Numbered from the stretch's first letter, positions 7,713 to 15,747 are shown. The stretch is DNA of 17,421 nt from Deltaproteobacteria bacterium RIFCSPHIGHO2_12_FULL_43_9 (GCA_001798265.1 MGRR01000029.1:1-17421); one strand, 5' to 3'. Translations and numbers: made by a program. The notes: generated from the letters alone by a model not told the origin.

Positions 7713-7784
7713 CCCTTATCCTAAAAGTCTGGCCTAAAATTTTAGATAGACCAGTGCACTACTATTATCGGCAATATTGATCCA

Positions 7785-7801
7785 CCTTTAAATTTTAAAG
7801 G
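7785..7801. promoter_or_regulatory. AT-rich perfect inverted repeat between divergent genes
   Basis: CCTTTAAA and TTTAAAGG flank a single central T. The site lies 73 bp before the histidine kinase start and 204 bp before radC. Its size suits a dimeric regulator, but it could equally be chance in AT-rich DNA. A shorter palindrome, CTAAAATTTTAG, lies at 7734-7745. No convincing promoter was found in this 292-bp intergenic region. Confidence 0.3.
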
Positions 7802-7813
7802 AATGTTAAGAAT

Positions 7814-7928
7814 CGTCATTGCGAGCGAAGCGAAGCAATCTCGCGTTGAGATCCTCCGTCCCCCGGGGACGGAGGAAAGGGGACAGAGGAAACCGTACAA
7901 ATATTGACCGAACCGTCCAATTTTGGAC
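7814..7928. repeat. Repeat element followed by GGGGAC palindrome cluster
   Basis: A cgtcattgcgagcgaagcg / aagcaatctc copy (7814-7843) is followed by tcctccgtcccc (7852-7863). This pairs perfectly with ggggacggagga (7865-7876) and with one mismatch with ggggacagagga (7879-7890). The last two form a 14-bp tandem (ggggacggaggaaa, ggggacagaggaaa). A further small stem, GTCCAA-TT-TTGGAC, lies at 7915-7928. The ggggacaga start is shared with the palindrome at 16735. Confidence 0.75.
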
Positions 7929-8004
7929 CCCCCTGACACTCAAACCAAGCCTGAATTTCCGGCATGGATAGTGCAATTAAAGAAAAGCCTTGAGGGGGTG
8001 ACAT

Positions 8005-8703
8005 ATGAAAATCAATTCTATTCCTTTGGATGAAAGACCGCGTGAAAAGGGTCTGAAGTTTGGTCTGGAAAAACTTGATGATCCGGAGCTGCTTGCCATC
8101 TTTCTTGGTAGTGGCACGAAAGGAGAGAACGCAATTGAGCTTGCGCGCAAGGTATTAGATGCTTTTCAATTCTCCATCAGAGGGCTTGGGGAGGCGACCT
8201 TGGACGAATTGGTAAAGATCAAGGGTATAGGTACATGCAAGGCTTTGGTTATCGAATCACTGGGGGAATGGGGGAGGCGTTACGCCTCCAGGCCAATATC
8301 CTATAAGGTAACAATTCAGACGAGTTTTGAGGTCTATAAACATTTTTATGAAAGATTCTCTAATCAAAAAGAGGAGCAGCTTCTTGTTATTTTACTGGAT
8401 ACCAAAAAGAGGCTTATCGGTGAGGTTTTAATTGCTAAAGGGGGGATTAACAAGGCATCGATTGCTGTAGCAGATATTTTCAGGCCGGCAGTCAAAAGGG
8501 GGGCAGCTGGTATTATTTTAATCCACAATCATCCGAGCGGGGATCCGAGCCCTAGTGGAGAGGATTTTGGGCTGACTGTTGCCGCAAAGGGTGGAGGTGA
8601 GATTTTGGGCATTAGGCTTATTGATCATTTAATTATCGGTTCAAAGGGCTACTATAGTTTTACCGAAAGCAAGCTCTATCGTGAACCTGCGTTGCATCAA
8701 TAG
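8005..8703 (+). CDS. radC: RadC family JAMM/MPN domain protein
   Basis: A 232-residue RadC protein (UPF0758). The N-terminal part has a helix-hairpin-helix motif, KIKGIGTCKA at 71-80. The C-terminal part is a JAB/MPN domain with the metal-binding motif HNHPSGDPSPSGED: His174, His176 and Asp187 at exact HXHX10D spacing. The family was once thought to repair DNA, but E. coli work did not support this, and its true role is unclear; a peptidase or nuclease role linked to DNA processing has been proposed. The ATG at 8005 follows GAGGGGGTG. It is divergent from the histidine kinase, and lpxH starts 27 bp downstream, so the two are probably cotranscribed. Confidence 0.94.
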   Translation: MKINSIPLDERPREKGLKFGLEKLDDPELLAIFLGSGTKGENAIELARKVLDAFQFSIRGLGEATLDELVKIKGIGTCKALVIESLGEWGRRYASRPISYKVTIQTSFEVYKHFYERFSNQKEEQLLVILLDTKKRLIGEVLIAKGGINKASIAVADIFRPAVKRGAAGIILIHNHPSGDPSPSGEDFGLTVAAKGGGEILGIRLIDHLIIGSKGYYSFTESKLYREPALHQ

Positions 8704-8730
8704 TTATTATGGAGTATCGATATTTGTTTC

Positions 8731-9513
8731 ATGGAACCTCACAAAGAGAGATCTCTGCTATTCCTTTCCGATGTTCATCTCACCGGTAGAGATGATGCGA
8801 GACAGGATTATCTGGTCGATTTCTTGGAAAAGAATAAGGACCGATTTGATACCCTTGTCCTTGTTGGCGATATCTTCGATTTCTGGATTGGATATAAATA
8901 CGTAGTATACGCTGGTTATCTTCCACTCATCTCGCAGCTTGAGAGGTTGGCAAGGTGTGGGAAGAAGATAATTCTATATGAAGGGAATCACGATTTTCTA
9001 CTTGGGTCATATTTTACCGATGCACTAAAGGCTGAGGTATACTCGGGGCCTGCACCACTTGATCTTGGAAAATACAAAATATGGATTTGTCATGGAGATC
9101 AGCTGGATTCAGGGGATTTTATATATAAATTTTTTAGATGGTTACTGAGATCACCGCTAATAAAATGGAGCGCCAGGTTTTTACATCCGGATCTGTTATG
9201 GATTCTTGGCAACTTCGCGTCCAAAAGAAGCAGGAGGAGGCATAAGATTTCGGAGCAAAGGAGGGCTACTCTTTTGGCATACGCCCTGGCCCGATTTGAC
9301 GAAGGCTTTAATGTTGTTATGGCAGGGCATCTTCACGATCCGTTCTTAAAAGTCGTTTTACATAATAATGAAAATAAGGCTGTTATAAGCACTGGAGACT
9401 GGCTTGAACATCGCTCCGCGCTCTGGTTTAGAAATGGTGGTTTTCATTTAATTCCTGACATTGAACGTAATGTATCGCAGAGATTTCCGCTTCGTCATTC
9501 CGAGGGAGCGTAA
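8731..9513 (+). CDS. lpxH: UDP-2,3-diacylglucosamine diphosphatase (lipid A synthesis)
   Basis: LpxH cuts UDP-2,3-diacylglucosamine to lipid X and UMP at the inner face of the membrane, an early step of lipid A synthesis. All metallophosphoesterase motifs are present: SDVHL (13-17), GDIFDFW (46-52), GNHD (85-88), HGD (121-123) and GHLH (199-202). The segment around 130-175 (FFRWLLRSPLIKW, RSRRRHK) is the usual lid and membrane-contact insertion. Length is 260, slightly above the usual 240. The last six residues (RHSEGA) and the stop are encoded by a dispersed repeat that has replaced or extended the native end. The ATG has only a weak GGAG far upstream. Its presence implies LPS. Confidence 0.93.
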   Translation: MEPHKERSLLFLSDVHLTGRDDARQDYLVDFLEKNKDRFDTLVLVGDIFDFWIGYKYVVYAGYLPLISQLERLARCGKKIILYEGNHDFLLGSYFTDALKAEVYSGPAPLDLGKYKIWICHGDQLDSGDFIYKFFRWLLRSPLIKWSARFLHPDLLWILGNFASKRSRRRHKISEQRRATLLAYALARFDEGFNVVMAGHLHDPFLKVVLHNNENKAVISTGDWLEHRSALWFRNGGFHLIPDIERNVSQRFPLRHSEGA

Positions 9514-9599
9514 TGTCATTCCCGCGAAAGCGGGAATCTATAATACGTGTGCTGGATCCCCGCGTTCGCGGGGATGACGGAAGGGCTCGCAATGACGCA
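9493..9599. repeat. Dispersed repeat running from lpxH 3' end into spacer
   Basis: It begins inside lpxH with cgtcattccgagggagcg. At 9515 it continues with gtcattcccgcgaaagcggg, forming a hairpin, and then a second hairpin, atccccgcgttcgcggggat, ending in gac at 9578. It closes with agggctcgcaatgacg, the unit that is tandem at 1-48. The two-hairpin core (9515-9578) matches the one at 11870-11931 in layout. Confidence 0.85.
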
Positions 9600-9624
9600 A
9601 GATAAACAATAACCAAAAGGTTCG

Positions 9625-9654
9625 TTGACACTATATTTCCACGAATGTTAAAAT
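9625..9654 (+). promoter_or_regulatory. Candidate sigma-70 promoter for the prkA cluster
   Basis: TTGACA (9625-9630, perfect -35) is followed, after 17 or 18 bases, by TTAAAA/TAAAAT (9648-9654). The distance to the prkA ATG is 77 bp. It lies outside the repeat that ends at about 9599. In E. coli the homologous cluster uses stress and nitrogen-limitation sigma factors, so other promoters may also exist; none with a clear -24/-12 pattern was seen. Confidence 0.5.
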
Positions 9655-9731
9655 TTCTTAAAAGCCTGTGAAATTATTCAAGTTTCAAGGGGCAAGGTTC
9701 TTTCTTATACAGTCCAAGATCAGGGGGCGGG

Positions 9732-11816
9732 ATGAAGAACCATCTAGACATCGTCAACTTTGTTGGCGACCTCCAGAATCTGCAGCAGTATCAGGATATC
9801 CACTGGGAAGGACCTTTTCAGGGTTATATAAATCTTGTAGTTGAAAATCCCAATATAGCGCGAACTGCGTATCAGAGAATAGCCGACATGATTCTCTCCT
9901 ATGGAACAAGTATCAGGAGGGAATTCAACAGAGAAATTATCCACTACCACTTTTTTGATGATCATTTTAACGAGGGAAGGGATGCCGTGTTTGGCATCGA
10001 CGCGGCCTTAATGAAACTTGTAAATATATTTAGGGCTGCCGCGAGTGAATATGGGACAGAAAAGAGGGTAATTCTTCTTCATGGTCCGGTCGGTTCGGCA
10101 AAGAGTACAATCTGCAGACTGTTGAAGCGCGGTCTGGAGCACTACTCAAGAACGGCGCAGGGGGCTCTCTATTCTTTTAGATGGATTTCAAATGGTGACA
10201 AATATGTAAAAAATGAACTTCTTGGTGGGCACGATTCATTCGCGTGTCCGATGCACGAGGAGCCACTTCATGTGATCCCGGAAGATATGCGCCACTCTCT
10301 GCTTGAACAGCTAAACAGGGGGAGGGGTGATGGTGAGAGGAGAATGAGAATCCGCGCCGGTCTTTGCCCACCATGTAGATTTATTTTTAGGTCTTTACAC
10401 AGGCACTATCATAACGATTGGACAAAAATCATAAGTCACGTTCAGGTAATGAGATTAAACCTTTCGGAAAAGGACCGGGTTGGTATTGGAACATTCCAGC
10501 CGAAGGATGAAAAAAATCAGGATTCGACCGAATTAACGGGGGATATAAATTACAGGAAGATTGCCATCTATGGATCCGACTCCGATCCCCGGGCATTTAA
10601 TTTCGACGGTGAGTTCAATATCGCGAATCGCGGGATGATAGAATTTATTGAGGTCCTGAAATTGGATGTGGCGTTTCTATACGACCTTCTCGGTGCCTCT
10701 CAGGAGCATGTCGTCAAACCCAAAAAATTCGCGCAGACCGATATAGATGAAGCCATAATAGGTCACACCAACGAGCCTGAATATAGAAAGCTACAAAATA
10801 ATGAATTTATGGAGGCTTTGCGCGACAGGACGGTAAAGATTGATATCCCCTACATTACCAAATGGAGTGAGGAGGTAAAGATATATAAAAAGGATTTCAA
10901 CAGTCAGAGAATCAGGGGCAAGCATATTGCTCCGCATACCCTGGAGATCGCCTCTCTTTGGGCGGTGTTGACAAGACTTGAGGTTCCAAAGAAGTCGAAT
11001 ATGTCTCTTTTGCAAAAACTGAAACTCTATGATGGAAAGCTCCTCTCGGGCTATACCGATGAGTCGGTTGAGGAGCTCAAGAAAGAGGTGCACAGGGAGG
11101 GGTTGGAGGGGATCTCGCCCCGGTATATTCAGGATAAAATTTCAAACGCACTTGTAAATATCCGTGATACAAATCAGGGTTGCATAAATCCCTTTATGGT
11201 TATCAGGGAACTGGAGGATGGGCTAAATCACCATTCGTTGCTTAATAATGAGGAGCAAAAAAAGCACTATAGGGAATTATTGGTTATCGCGAGACAGGAG
11301 TACGAGGATCTCGTAAAAAGTGAGGTGCAACGGGCGCTGAGTGCCGAGGAGGAGGTGCTCCAGCAGCTCTGCTCCAACTATATTGATAACGTAAAGGCAT
11401 ACACGCAGCGCGGACGGGTGTTGAATCGCTATACGGGTGAGTATCAGGATCCTGATGAAAGACTTATGAGATCGATTGAAGAAAGAATCGATATACCGGA
11501 GAGCAGAAAGGATGATTTCAGACGGGAGATTATGAATTATATAGGCGCACTCTCTCTTGATGGGAAACAGTTTGATTATAAAATTAACGACAGATTAAGA
11601 AGGGCGCTGGAATTGAAGGTCTTTGAGGACCAGAAGGACCAGTTAAAACTATCATCGATATTAAACAGTGTTATTGACAGGAACACACAGGAGAAGCTCG
11701 ATGTAGTAAAGGGGCGATTAATCAAGAACTACGGTTATTGTGAGATCTGTTCATCGGATGTCCTGAATTTTGTTGCGAGTATATTTGCCCGTGGAGATGT
11801 CAGAAAACAACCTTAG
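9732..11816 (+). CDS. prkA: PrkA family serine protein kinase / AAA+ protein
   Basis: Homologue of Bacillus PrkA and E. coli YeaG: a AAA+ ATPase domain followed by a PrkA C-terminal domain, linked to stationary-phase, nitrogen-starvation and sporulation responses. Recent work on Bacillus PrkA reports ATP-dependent protease activity. The Walker A motif is GPVGSAKST at 118-126. The family-specific cysteine blocks ACPMHEEP (about 170) and LCPPCRF are present, as is the conserved NRGMIEFIEVLK segment, which takes the usual place of the ATPase Walker B region. The C-terminus has YCEICSSDVLNFVASIF. Length 694 fits the family (about 640-690). The ATG follows GGGGGCGGG. The DUF444 and SpoVR genes follow in the classical order, but a MITE-like element separates it from the DUF444 gene. 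Confidence 0.95.
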   Translation: MKNHLDIVNFVGDLQNLQQYQDIHWEGPFQGYINLVVENPNIARTAYQRIADMILSYGTSIRREFNREIIHYHFFDDHFNEGRDAVFGIDAALMKLVNIFRAAASEYGTEKRVILLHGPVGSAKSTICRLLKRGLEHYSRTAQGALYSFRWISNGDKYVKNELLGGHDSFACPMHEEPLHVIPEDMRHSLLEQLNRGRGDGERRMRIRAGLCPPCRFIFRSLHRHYHNDWTKIISHVQVMRLNLSEKDRVGIGTFQPKDEKNQDSTELTGDINYRKIAIYGSDSDPRAFNFDGEFNIANRGMIEFIEVLKLDVAFLYDLLGASQEHVVKPKKFAQTDIDEAIIGHTNEPEYRKLQNNEFMEALRDRTVKIDIPYITKWSEEVKIYKKDFNSQRIRGKHIAPHTLEIASLWAVLTRLEVPKKSNMSLLQKLKLYDGKLLSGYTDESVEELKKEVHREGLEGISPRYIQDKISNALVNIRDTNQGCINPFMVIRELEDGLNHHSLLNNEEQKKHYRELLVIARQEYEDLVKSEVQRALSAEEEVLQQLCSNYIDNVKAYTQRGRVLNRYTGEYQDPDERLMRSIEERIDIPESRKDDFRREIMNYIGALSLDGKQFDYKINDRLRRALELKVFEDQKDQLKLSSILNSVIDRNTQEKLDVVKGRLIKNYGYCEICSSDVLNFVASIFARGDVRKQP

Positions 11817-11956
11817 GGGCTTATGAAAAATGGCAATTTTGTTGTCGCTCCTCATTCGGAAATTCTCAAGTCATTCCTGCGTAAGCAGGAATCTAGTTTT
11901 TGAAATGGATCCCTGCTTTCGCAGGGATGACAACCTTGCCTATTTTTCATAAGCCC
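11817..11956. mobile_element. MITE-like element with terminal inverted repeats
   Basis: The 140-bp element has near-perfect ends. Left gggcttatgaaaaatggcaa (11817-11836) is the reverse complement of right ttgcctatttttcataagcc (11936-11955) plus c, except for one indel. Inside is a two-hairpin core: ATTCCTGC-GTAA-GCAGGAAT (11873-11892) and ATCCCTGC-TTTC-GCAGGGAT (11909-11928), the same layout as at 9515-9578. It starts directly after the prkA stop. Possible TA duplication at the edges (ctTAg and TAaa) is imperfect. It has no coding capacity, so it would need a transposase from elsewhere. Confidence 0.72.
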
Positions 11957-11971
11957 TAAATTGGGACCTCT

Positions 11972-13081
11972 ATGGTTCTGAAAATCGACCGTGATCTAAA
12001 TCGCTTCCAGGAGATCATCAAGGGGCGCATCAAAAGAAATCTTAAAAAATATGTCTCAAAAGGTGAAATGATCGGAAAGGTCGGAAACGACGTTGTGACT
12101 ATACCTTTACCCCAGATTGAAATTCCTCAGTTCAGATATGCGATGCAGCAGACAGGTGGAATAGGACAAGGGGATGGCGAGGCAGGTACCCCCGTTGGCT
12201 TTGATTCCGAAGATGGGAGTGGGGCCGGTGAGGCCGGAAATCTACCGGGACAACATATTCTAGAGGTTGATGTTTCGTTGGAGGAATTAGCTACGATGCT
12301 TGGTGATGAACTGGAACTCCCCAAAATCCTGCCGAAGGGATCAAGCAGGATACTTGCGGAGCGTGAAAAGTATTCCAGTGTTTACCACGCGGGTCCTGAA
12401 TCGCTAATCCATTTTAAGAGAACCTTTAAAGAGGCTTTAAAGCGGCAGATCTCAAGCGGGGAGTATGATGAAAATGATCCCATGATAATCCCTATTAAAC
12501 AGGATAAAAGATACAGGGCCGCGAAACGGACCGAGAGGCCACAGAATAACGCGGTGATAATCTATATGATGGATGTAAGCGGATCGATGGGTGATGAGCA
12601 AAAAGAGATAGTCAGAATTACATCATTCTGGATCGATACATGGCTGCGAAGCCAGTATGATGGTTTGGACACAAGATATATAATACATGATGCCGCCGCC
12701 AAGGAGGTCGATAGAGAGACCTTTTATCATACACGAGAGTCCGGTGGAACATTAATCTCCTCGGCCTATAGATTATGTAATCAGATAATTGACGCAGAAT
12801 ACCCTGTCTGCGATTGGAATATATATCCTTTCCACTTCTCCGACGGAGACAACTGGTCAGGAGAGGACACGAAGCAGTGTGTTGATTTCCTGAAGGCCGA
12901 GATACTTCCAAAATCCAATATCTTTTGCTACGGGCAGGTTGAGAGCCGTTATGGAAGTGGTCAGTTTATAAAAGATCTGGGTGAACATTTTCAGGGGAGT
13001 GAGGTTGTCATGACATCAAAGATTGACAATAAGGATGCGATTTATACGGCCATAAAAACCTTTTTAGGGAAGGGAAAATAG
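11972..13081 (+). CDS. DUF444 / YeaH family protein with VWA-like fold
   Basis: A 369-residue member of the UPF0229 family (E. coli YeaH, Bacillus YhbH), the usual partner of PrkA. The N-terminal part (RDLNRFQEIIKGRIKRNLKKYVSKGEMIG) is the family signature. A glycine-rich linker occupies about 62-94. A von Willebrand A-like domain starts near 193 with a metal-site motif DVSGS at 201-205. The family is thought to act in the same pathway as PrkA and SpoVR, but its biochemical role is unknown. The ATG at 11972 has a weak GGGA upstream, so translation may rely partly on the preceding gene. The spoVR ATG is adjacent to its stop, with no gap, implying tight coupling. Confidence 0.93.
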   Translation: MVLKIDRDLNRFQEIIKGRIKRNLKKYVSKGEMIGKVGNDVVTIPLPQIEIPQFRYAMQQTGGIGQGDGEAGTPVGFDSEDGSGAGEAGNLPGQHILEVDVSLEELATMLGDELELPKILPKGSSRILAEREKYSSVYHAGPESLIHFKRTFKEALKRQISSGEYDENDPMIIPIKQDKRYRAAKRTERPQNNAVIIYMMDVSGSMGDEQKEIVRITSFWIDTWLRSQYDGLDTRYIIHDAAAKEVDRETFYHTRESGGTLISSAYRLCNQIIDAEYPVCDWNIYPFHFSDGDNWSGEDTKQCVDFLKAEILPKSNIFCYGQVESRYGSGQFIKDLGEHFQGSEVVMTSKIDNKDAIYTAIKTFLGKGK

Positions 13082-14536
13082 ATGCCCCTTCCATCTAATT
13101 TAGAGGATGTTCAGAGAGAGGTTATAAAATATGTGGAAGAGTTCAATCTCGACCCCTTTCCGGTAATCTTTGAGCTCTGCGATTTTGATCAACTCTATGA
13201 AATTGCTTCATATGGAGGATTTCCGACGCGGTATCCACATTGGCGATTTGGCATGATTTACGACCATCTCTCCAAGGGGTATAAATATGGTCTTCAGAAG
13301 ATTTACGAATTGGTTATTAATCACGATCCCTGCTATGCCTATCTGCTGAAATCAAACGACATCGTTGATCAAAAACTGGTAATGGCGCATGTCTATGCGC
13401 ATAGCGATTTCTTCAAGAATAATGCCCTTTTTCAGTCGACAAACAGAAAGATACTCGAAAAGATGGCAAACCATAGCACCAAGGTGCGGGAGCTCAGCGA
13501 CCGCTTTGGAATAGACCGCGTTGAGGGATTTATAGATGTATGCCTGACAATTGAAAACCTGATTGATCCTTACGTGACTGGAAATTACGAGGCATATTGT
13601 AATTCTGAGGAGAAGTCCCGTCATCCTGAGGCAACTTTTCGTCATCCTGAGGCGCAGCCCCGTCATCCTGAGGCGCAGCCGAAGGATCTCTCCCAAATCA
13701 TACGGACAAAGAATGAAACCATAGAGAAGCTTCCAAAAGAGAGGGATGTAGTTAGATTCGTTATCGATAACGCGGAGCTCGAAGACTGGGAGATTGAGAT
13801 TCTGTCGATGATTCGGGAGGAATCATACTATTTCGCGCCGCAAACAATGACCAAGATAATGAATGAAGGATGGGCGAGCTACTGGCATTCAAAAATCATG
13901 ACAGAGCGGGCCTTGAAGAATAAAGAGGTAATTGATTACGCGGAACATCACGCCGGCACATTGGCCATAATCCCGGGGCAGATTAATCCTTATAAACTCG
14001 GTTTGGAACTGTTTCGTGACATAGAGGAGCGTTGGGACAGAGGCAAATTTGGTAAGGAGTTTGACGAGTGCGGTTCTTATGACGAGCGTCAAAAATGGAA
14101 TCTAAGGCGAGGTTTGGGAAGGGAGAAGATCTTTGAGGTAAGGAAGATTTATCATGACGTATCATTTATTGACACATTTTTAACCGAAGATTTTTGTTTC
14201 AAGCAGAAATATTTTACCTATTCCTATAACCGACGATCCGGGCGATATGAGGTTATTGATCGCGACTGGAAAAAGGTTAAGGAGAAGATGCTCTTTGGTC
14301 TGACAAACCTTGGAAGACCAATTATCTATGTTATTGATGGAAATTTTGAGGGGAAAAAAGAATTATTGCTTTCACACGCCCATATCGGTGTGGATTTGAA
14401 GATAGACGAAGCAAAAGACGCGCTGGCCGCTGTTCATAAAATCTGGAAAAAACCGGTACATATCGTGACGGAGGTTTCTGGGCAGAAAAAACTTCTTACC
14501 TTTACCGGTGAAGAGCATAGAGAGAGAAATATCTGA
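13082..14536 (+). CDS. spoVR: SpoVR family protein with an in-frame repeat insertion
   Basis: Homologue of Bacillus SpoVR (spore cortex formation) and E. coli YcgB; the biochemical role is unknown. It completes the prkA cluster. The conserved core is clear: a start of VQREVIKYVEEFNLDPFPV, an HVYAHSDFFKNN segment near 105, and WEIEILSMIREESYYFAPQ, followed by TKIMNEGWASYWHSKIM. Length 484 is near the usual 450-510. Residues 180-200 read RHPEATF, RHPEAQP, RHPEAQP, then KDLSQ. They come from a dispersed repeat (13619-13681, 21-bp period) sitting in the variable linker between the N-terminal and conserved domains. The frame is kept and the conserved blocks on both sides are intact, so the protein is probably functional. 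It starts directly after the DUF444 stop. Confidence 0.94.
   Translation: MPLPSNLEDVQREVIKYVEEFNLDPFPVIFELCDFDQLYEIASYGGFPTRYPHWRFGMIYDHLSKGYKYGLQKIYELVINHDPCYAYLLKSNDIVDQKLVMAHVYAHSDFFKNNALFQSTNRKILEKMANHSTKVRELSDRFGIDRVEGFIDVCLTIENLIDPYVTGNYEAYCNSEEKSRHPEATFRHPEAQPRHPEAQPKDLSQIIRTKNETIEKLPKERDVVRFVIDNAELEDWEIEILSMIREESYYFAPQTMTKIMNEGWASYWHSKIMTERALKNKEVIDYAEHHAGTLAIIPGQINPYKLGLELFRDIEERWDRGKFGKEFDECGSYDERQKWNLRRGLGREKIFEVRKIYHDVSFIDTFLTEDFCFKQKYFTYSYNRRSGRYEVIDRDWKKVKEKMLFGLTNLGRPIIYVIDGNFEGKKELLLSHAHIGVDLKIDEAKDALAAVHKIWKKPVHIVTEVSGQKKLLTFTGEEHRERNI
13619..13690. repeat. 21-bp tandem repeat inside spoVR
   Basis: Three units: 13619-13639 (cgtcatcctgaggcaacttt plus t), 13640-13660 and 13661-13681 (both cgtcatcctgaggcgcagcc plus c or g). 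The tail gaaggatct follows. The phrase cgtcatcctgagg...gccgaaggatct is the kind of short repeat usually seen between genes in such genomes. A 21-bp period keeps the frame and codes three 7-residue units. Confidence 0.88.
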
Positions 14537-14560
14537 CATCATCCCAAATAACAAATTCAA

Positions 14561-15742
14561 TTATTTTAAACCCCTGTATAATTCCAATGCCTTTTTCCAG
14601 GGTATGATCATAATATCATCTTCCAGCAGTCTTTCATGGTCGTCTTTGAGTGAAACAACATAAAGTGGTGTTTTGGTAAATTTATTTTTGAATGCTCTTA
14701 GTGAAGTTTTATCTTTTAGCTGTTTACCTGCTTTGCATTCAAATGCAATCAGCGGCCCCCGACCATCTTCAATTAAAACATCTACTTCTCGTCGTCCATC
14801 TCTCCAGAGTGATAGTTGGTGCTCCTTCTCCTGGTAATCTTTAATTTTAATCAGTTCATTTATAAACCATGTTTCAAAAAGAATTCCCAATTCCTCCGGT
14901 GTTGGTTCAAAGGTTACTCTGTTTTGTAGCGCGCGAACTACGCCGCAATCAAAAAAATAAAATTTAGGCCTGGCTTTTTTTCTTTCACTTTTATCCCATG
15001 GCCAAACAAACCTGCCTATTAAGGTATCTTCCAGAATTTGATAGTAATCCTTAACTGTGCTTTGAGAAACAGAGGATTCTCGTGAAATATTTGCAAACTC
15101 TATTATCTGACCATTTGATTGTGCTGCAATTGCCAAAAAGCGTTGAAATGCATCCAGGTTTCTAACTATGGCTTCAGCTTGAATTTCCTCTTTAAGATAG
15201 ATTGTATAATAGCTTCGCAATAATCGCTGCGCATCTACTTCGTTACCGCTGCTCAAAAGGGATGAGACTTTTGGCAATGTTCCATATGTAAGTGCATTTT
15301 TTATTGAAAAATCCTTATCCAATTCCTTGGCAGTAAGCGAATGTAAGTGTGTCTCGAGAGCTCTTCCCCCCAAAAGGTTTGCACCACCTCTTCTCAGCTT
15401 TCTTGCACTAGAGCCGGATAAAATAAAACTGAGCTTAAGTTTCTCAATCCCTAATTGAACATAGTCTAATAGTAGAGGAACTTTCTGAATCTCATCTAAT
15501 ATGACCAGTGAGCCTGGAGTGAGTGCCGAGATTTCTTCCCAGAGTAGTTTAGGAGTTCCCCTGTATTTTAGTTCAATTTCTGGGTCGAGCAGGTCAATAT
15601 ATTTTGTTCCTTTGATTTGGGTTAATAATGCTGTTTTACCTGTCATTCTTGGACCAAAGAGAAATAGTGAGCCCTTGAATTGAGCAAGATCCAATTCGCG
15701 TTTATATAGTATGGTGTTATTTATGCGCATAAATAACATCAT
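14561..15742 (-). CDS. AAA ATPase with DUF4143 domain
   Basis: A 393-residue member of the widespread AAA_14/DUF4143 family. Walker A is GPRMTGKT (30-37) and Walker B is LVILDEIQ (79-86); LSGSSARKL (108-116) is the sensor-like segment. A winged-helix-like section (about 195-245) is followed by the DUF4143 part. The end has the PD-(D/E)XK layout: Glu290, Asp321 in RREVDVLI, and Glu335-Cys-Lys337 in AFECKAGK. Members are often patchily distributed and their function is unknown; nuclease or defence roles are suggested but unproven. The start could be the ATG at 15742, 15739 or 15730; none has a ribosome binding site, and all lie in a 42-bp inverted repeat. It is convergent with spoVR, 24 bp away, and looks like an independent acquisition. 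Confidence 0.9.
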   Translation of the reverse strand: MMLFMRINNTILYKRELDLAQFKGSLFLFGPRMTGKTALLTQIKGTKYIDLLDPEIELKYRGTPKLLWEEISALTPGSLVILDEIQKVPLLLDYVQLGIEKLKLSFILSGSSARKLRRGGANLLGGRALETHLHSLTAKELDKDFSIKNALTYGTLPKVSSLLSSGNEVDAQRLLRSYYTIYLKEEIQAEAIVRNLDAFQRFLAIAAQSNGQIIEFANISRESSVSQSTVKDYYQILEDTLIGRFVWPWDKSERKKARPKFYFFDCGVVRALQNRVTFEPTPEELGILFETWFINELIKIKDYQEKEHQLSLWRDGRREVDVLIEDGRGPLIAFECKAGKQLKDKTSLRAFKNKFTKTPLYVVSLKDDHERLLEDDIMIIPWKKALELYRGLK

Positions 15743-15747
15743 ACTAT
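15706..15747. promoter_or_regulatory. 42-bp inverted repeat over the ATPase start codons
   Basis: The left arm (15706-15726) starts atagtatggtgttattt and reads into atgc. The right arm (15727-15747) is its reverse complement apart from one mismatched pair (15714/15739). The centre is ATGCGCAT. All three candidate ATG codons of the ATPase gene lie in it. It could be an operator for autoregulation or an mRNA hairpin hiding the start. A direct repeat gggtataaa (15779-15787, 15792-15800; 13-bp period) lies upstream of the gene. Confidence 0.65.

Noticed and set aside
9428..9631. Minus-strand open frame at the lpxH end
   Set aside because: Its translation (SSPRTRGSSTRIIDSRFRGNDI) is the typical reading of this class of repeat, not a gene.
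11873..11928. Rho-independent terminators after prkA
   Set aside because: Two strong hairpins exist but neither is followed by a T tract, and both belong to a dispersed repeat core.
13352..13696. Minus-strand open frame with LRLRMTGLRLRMTKSCLRMTG repeats
   Set aside because: It is the antisense reading of the repeat inside spoVR; the plus strand carries the conserved protein.
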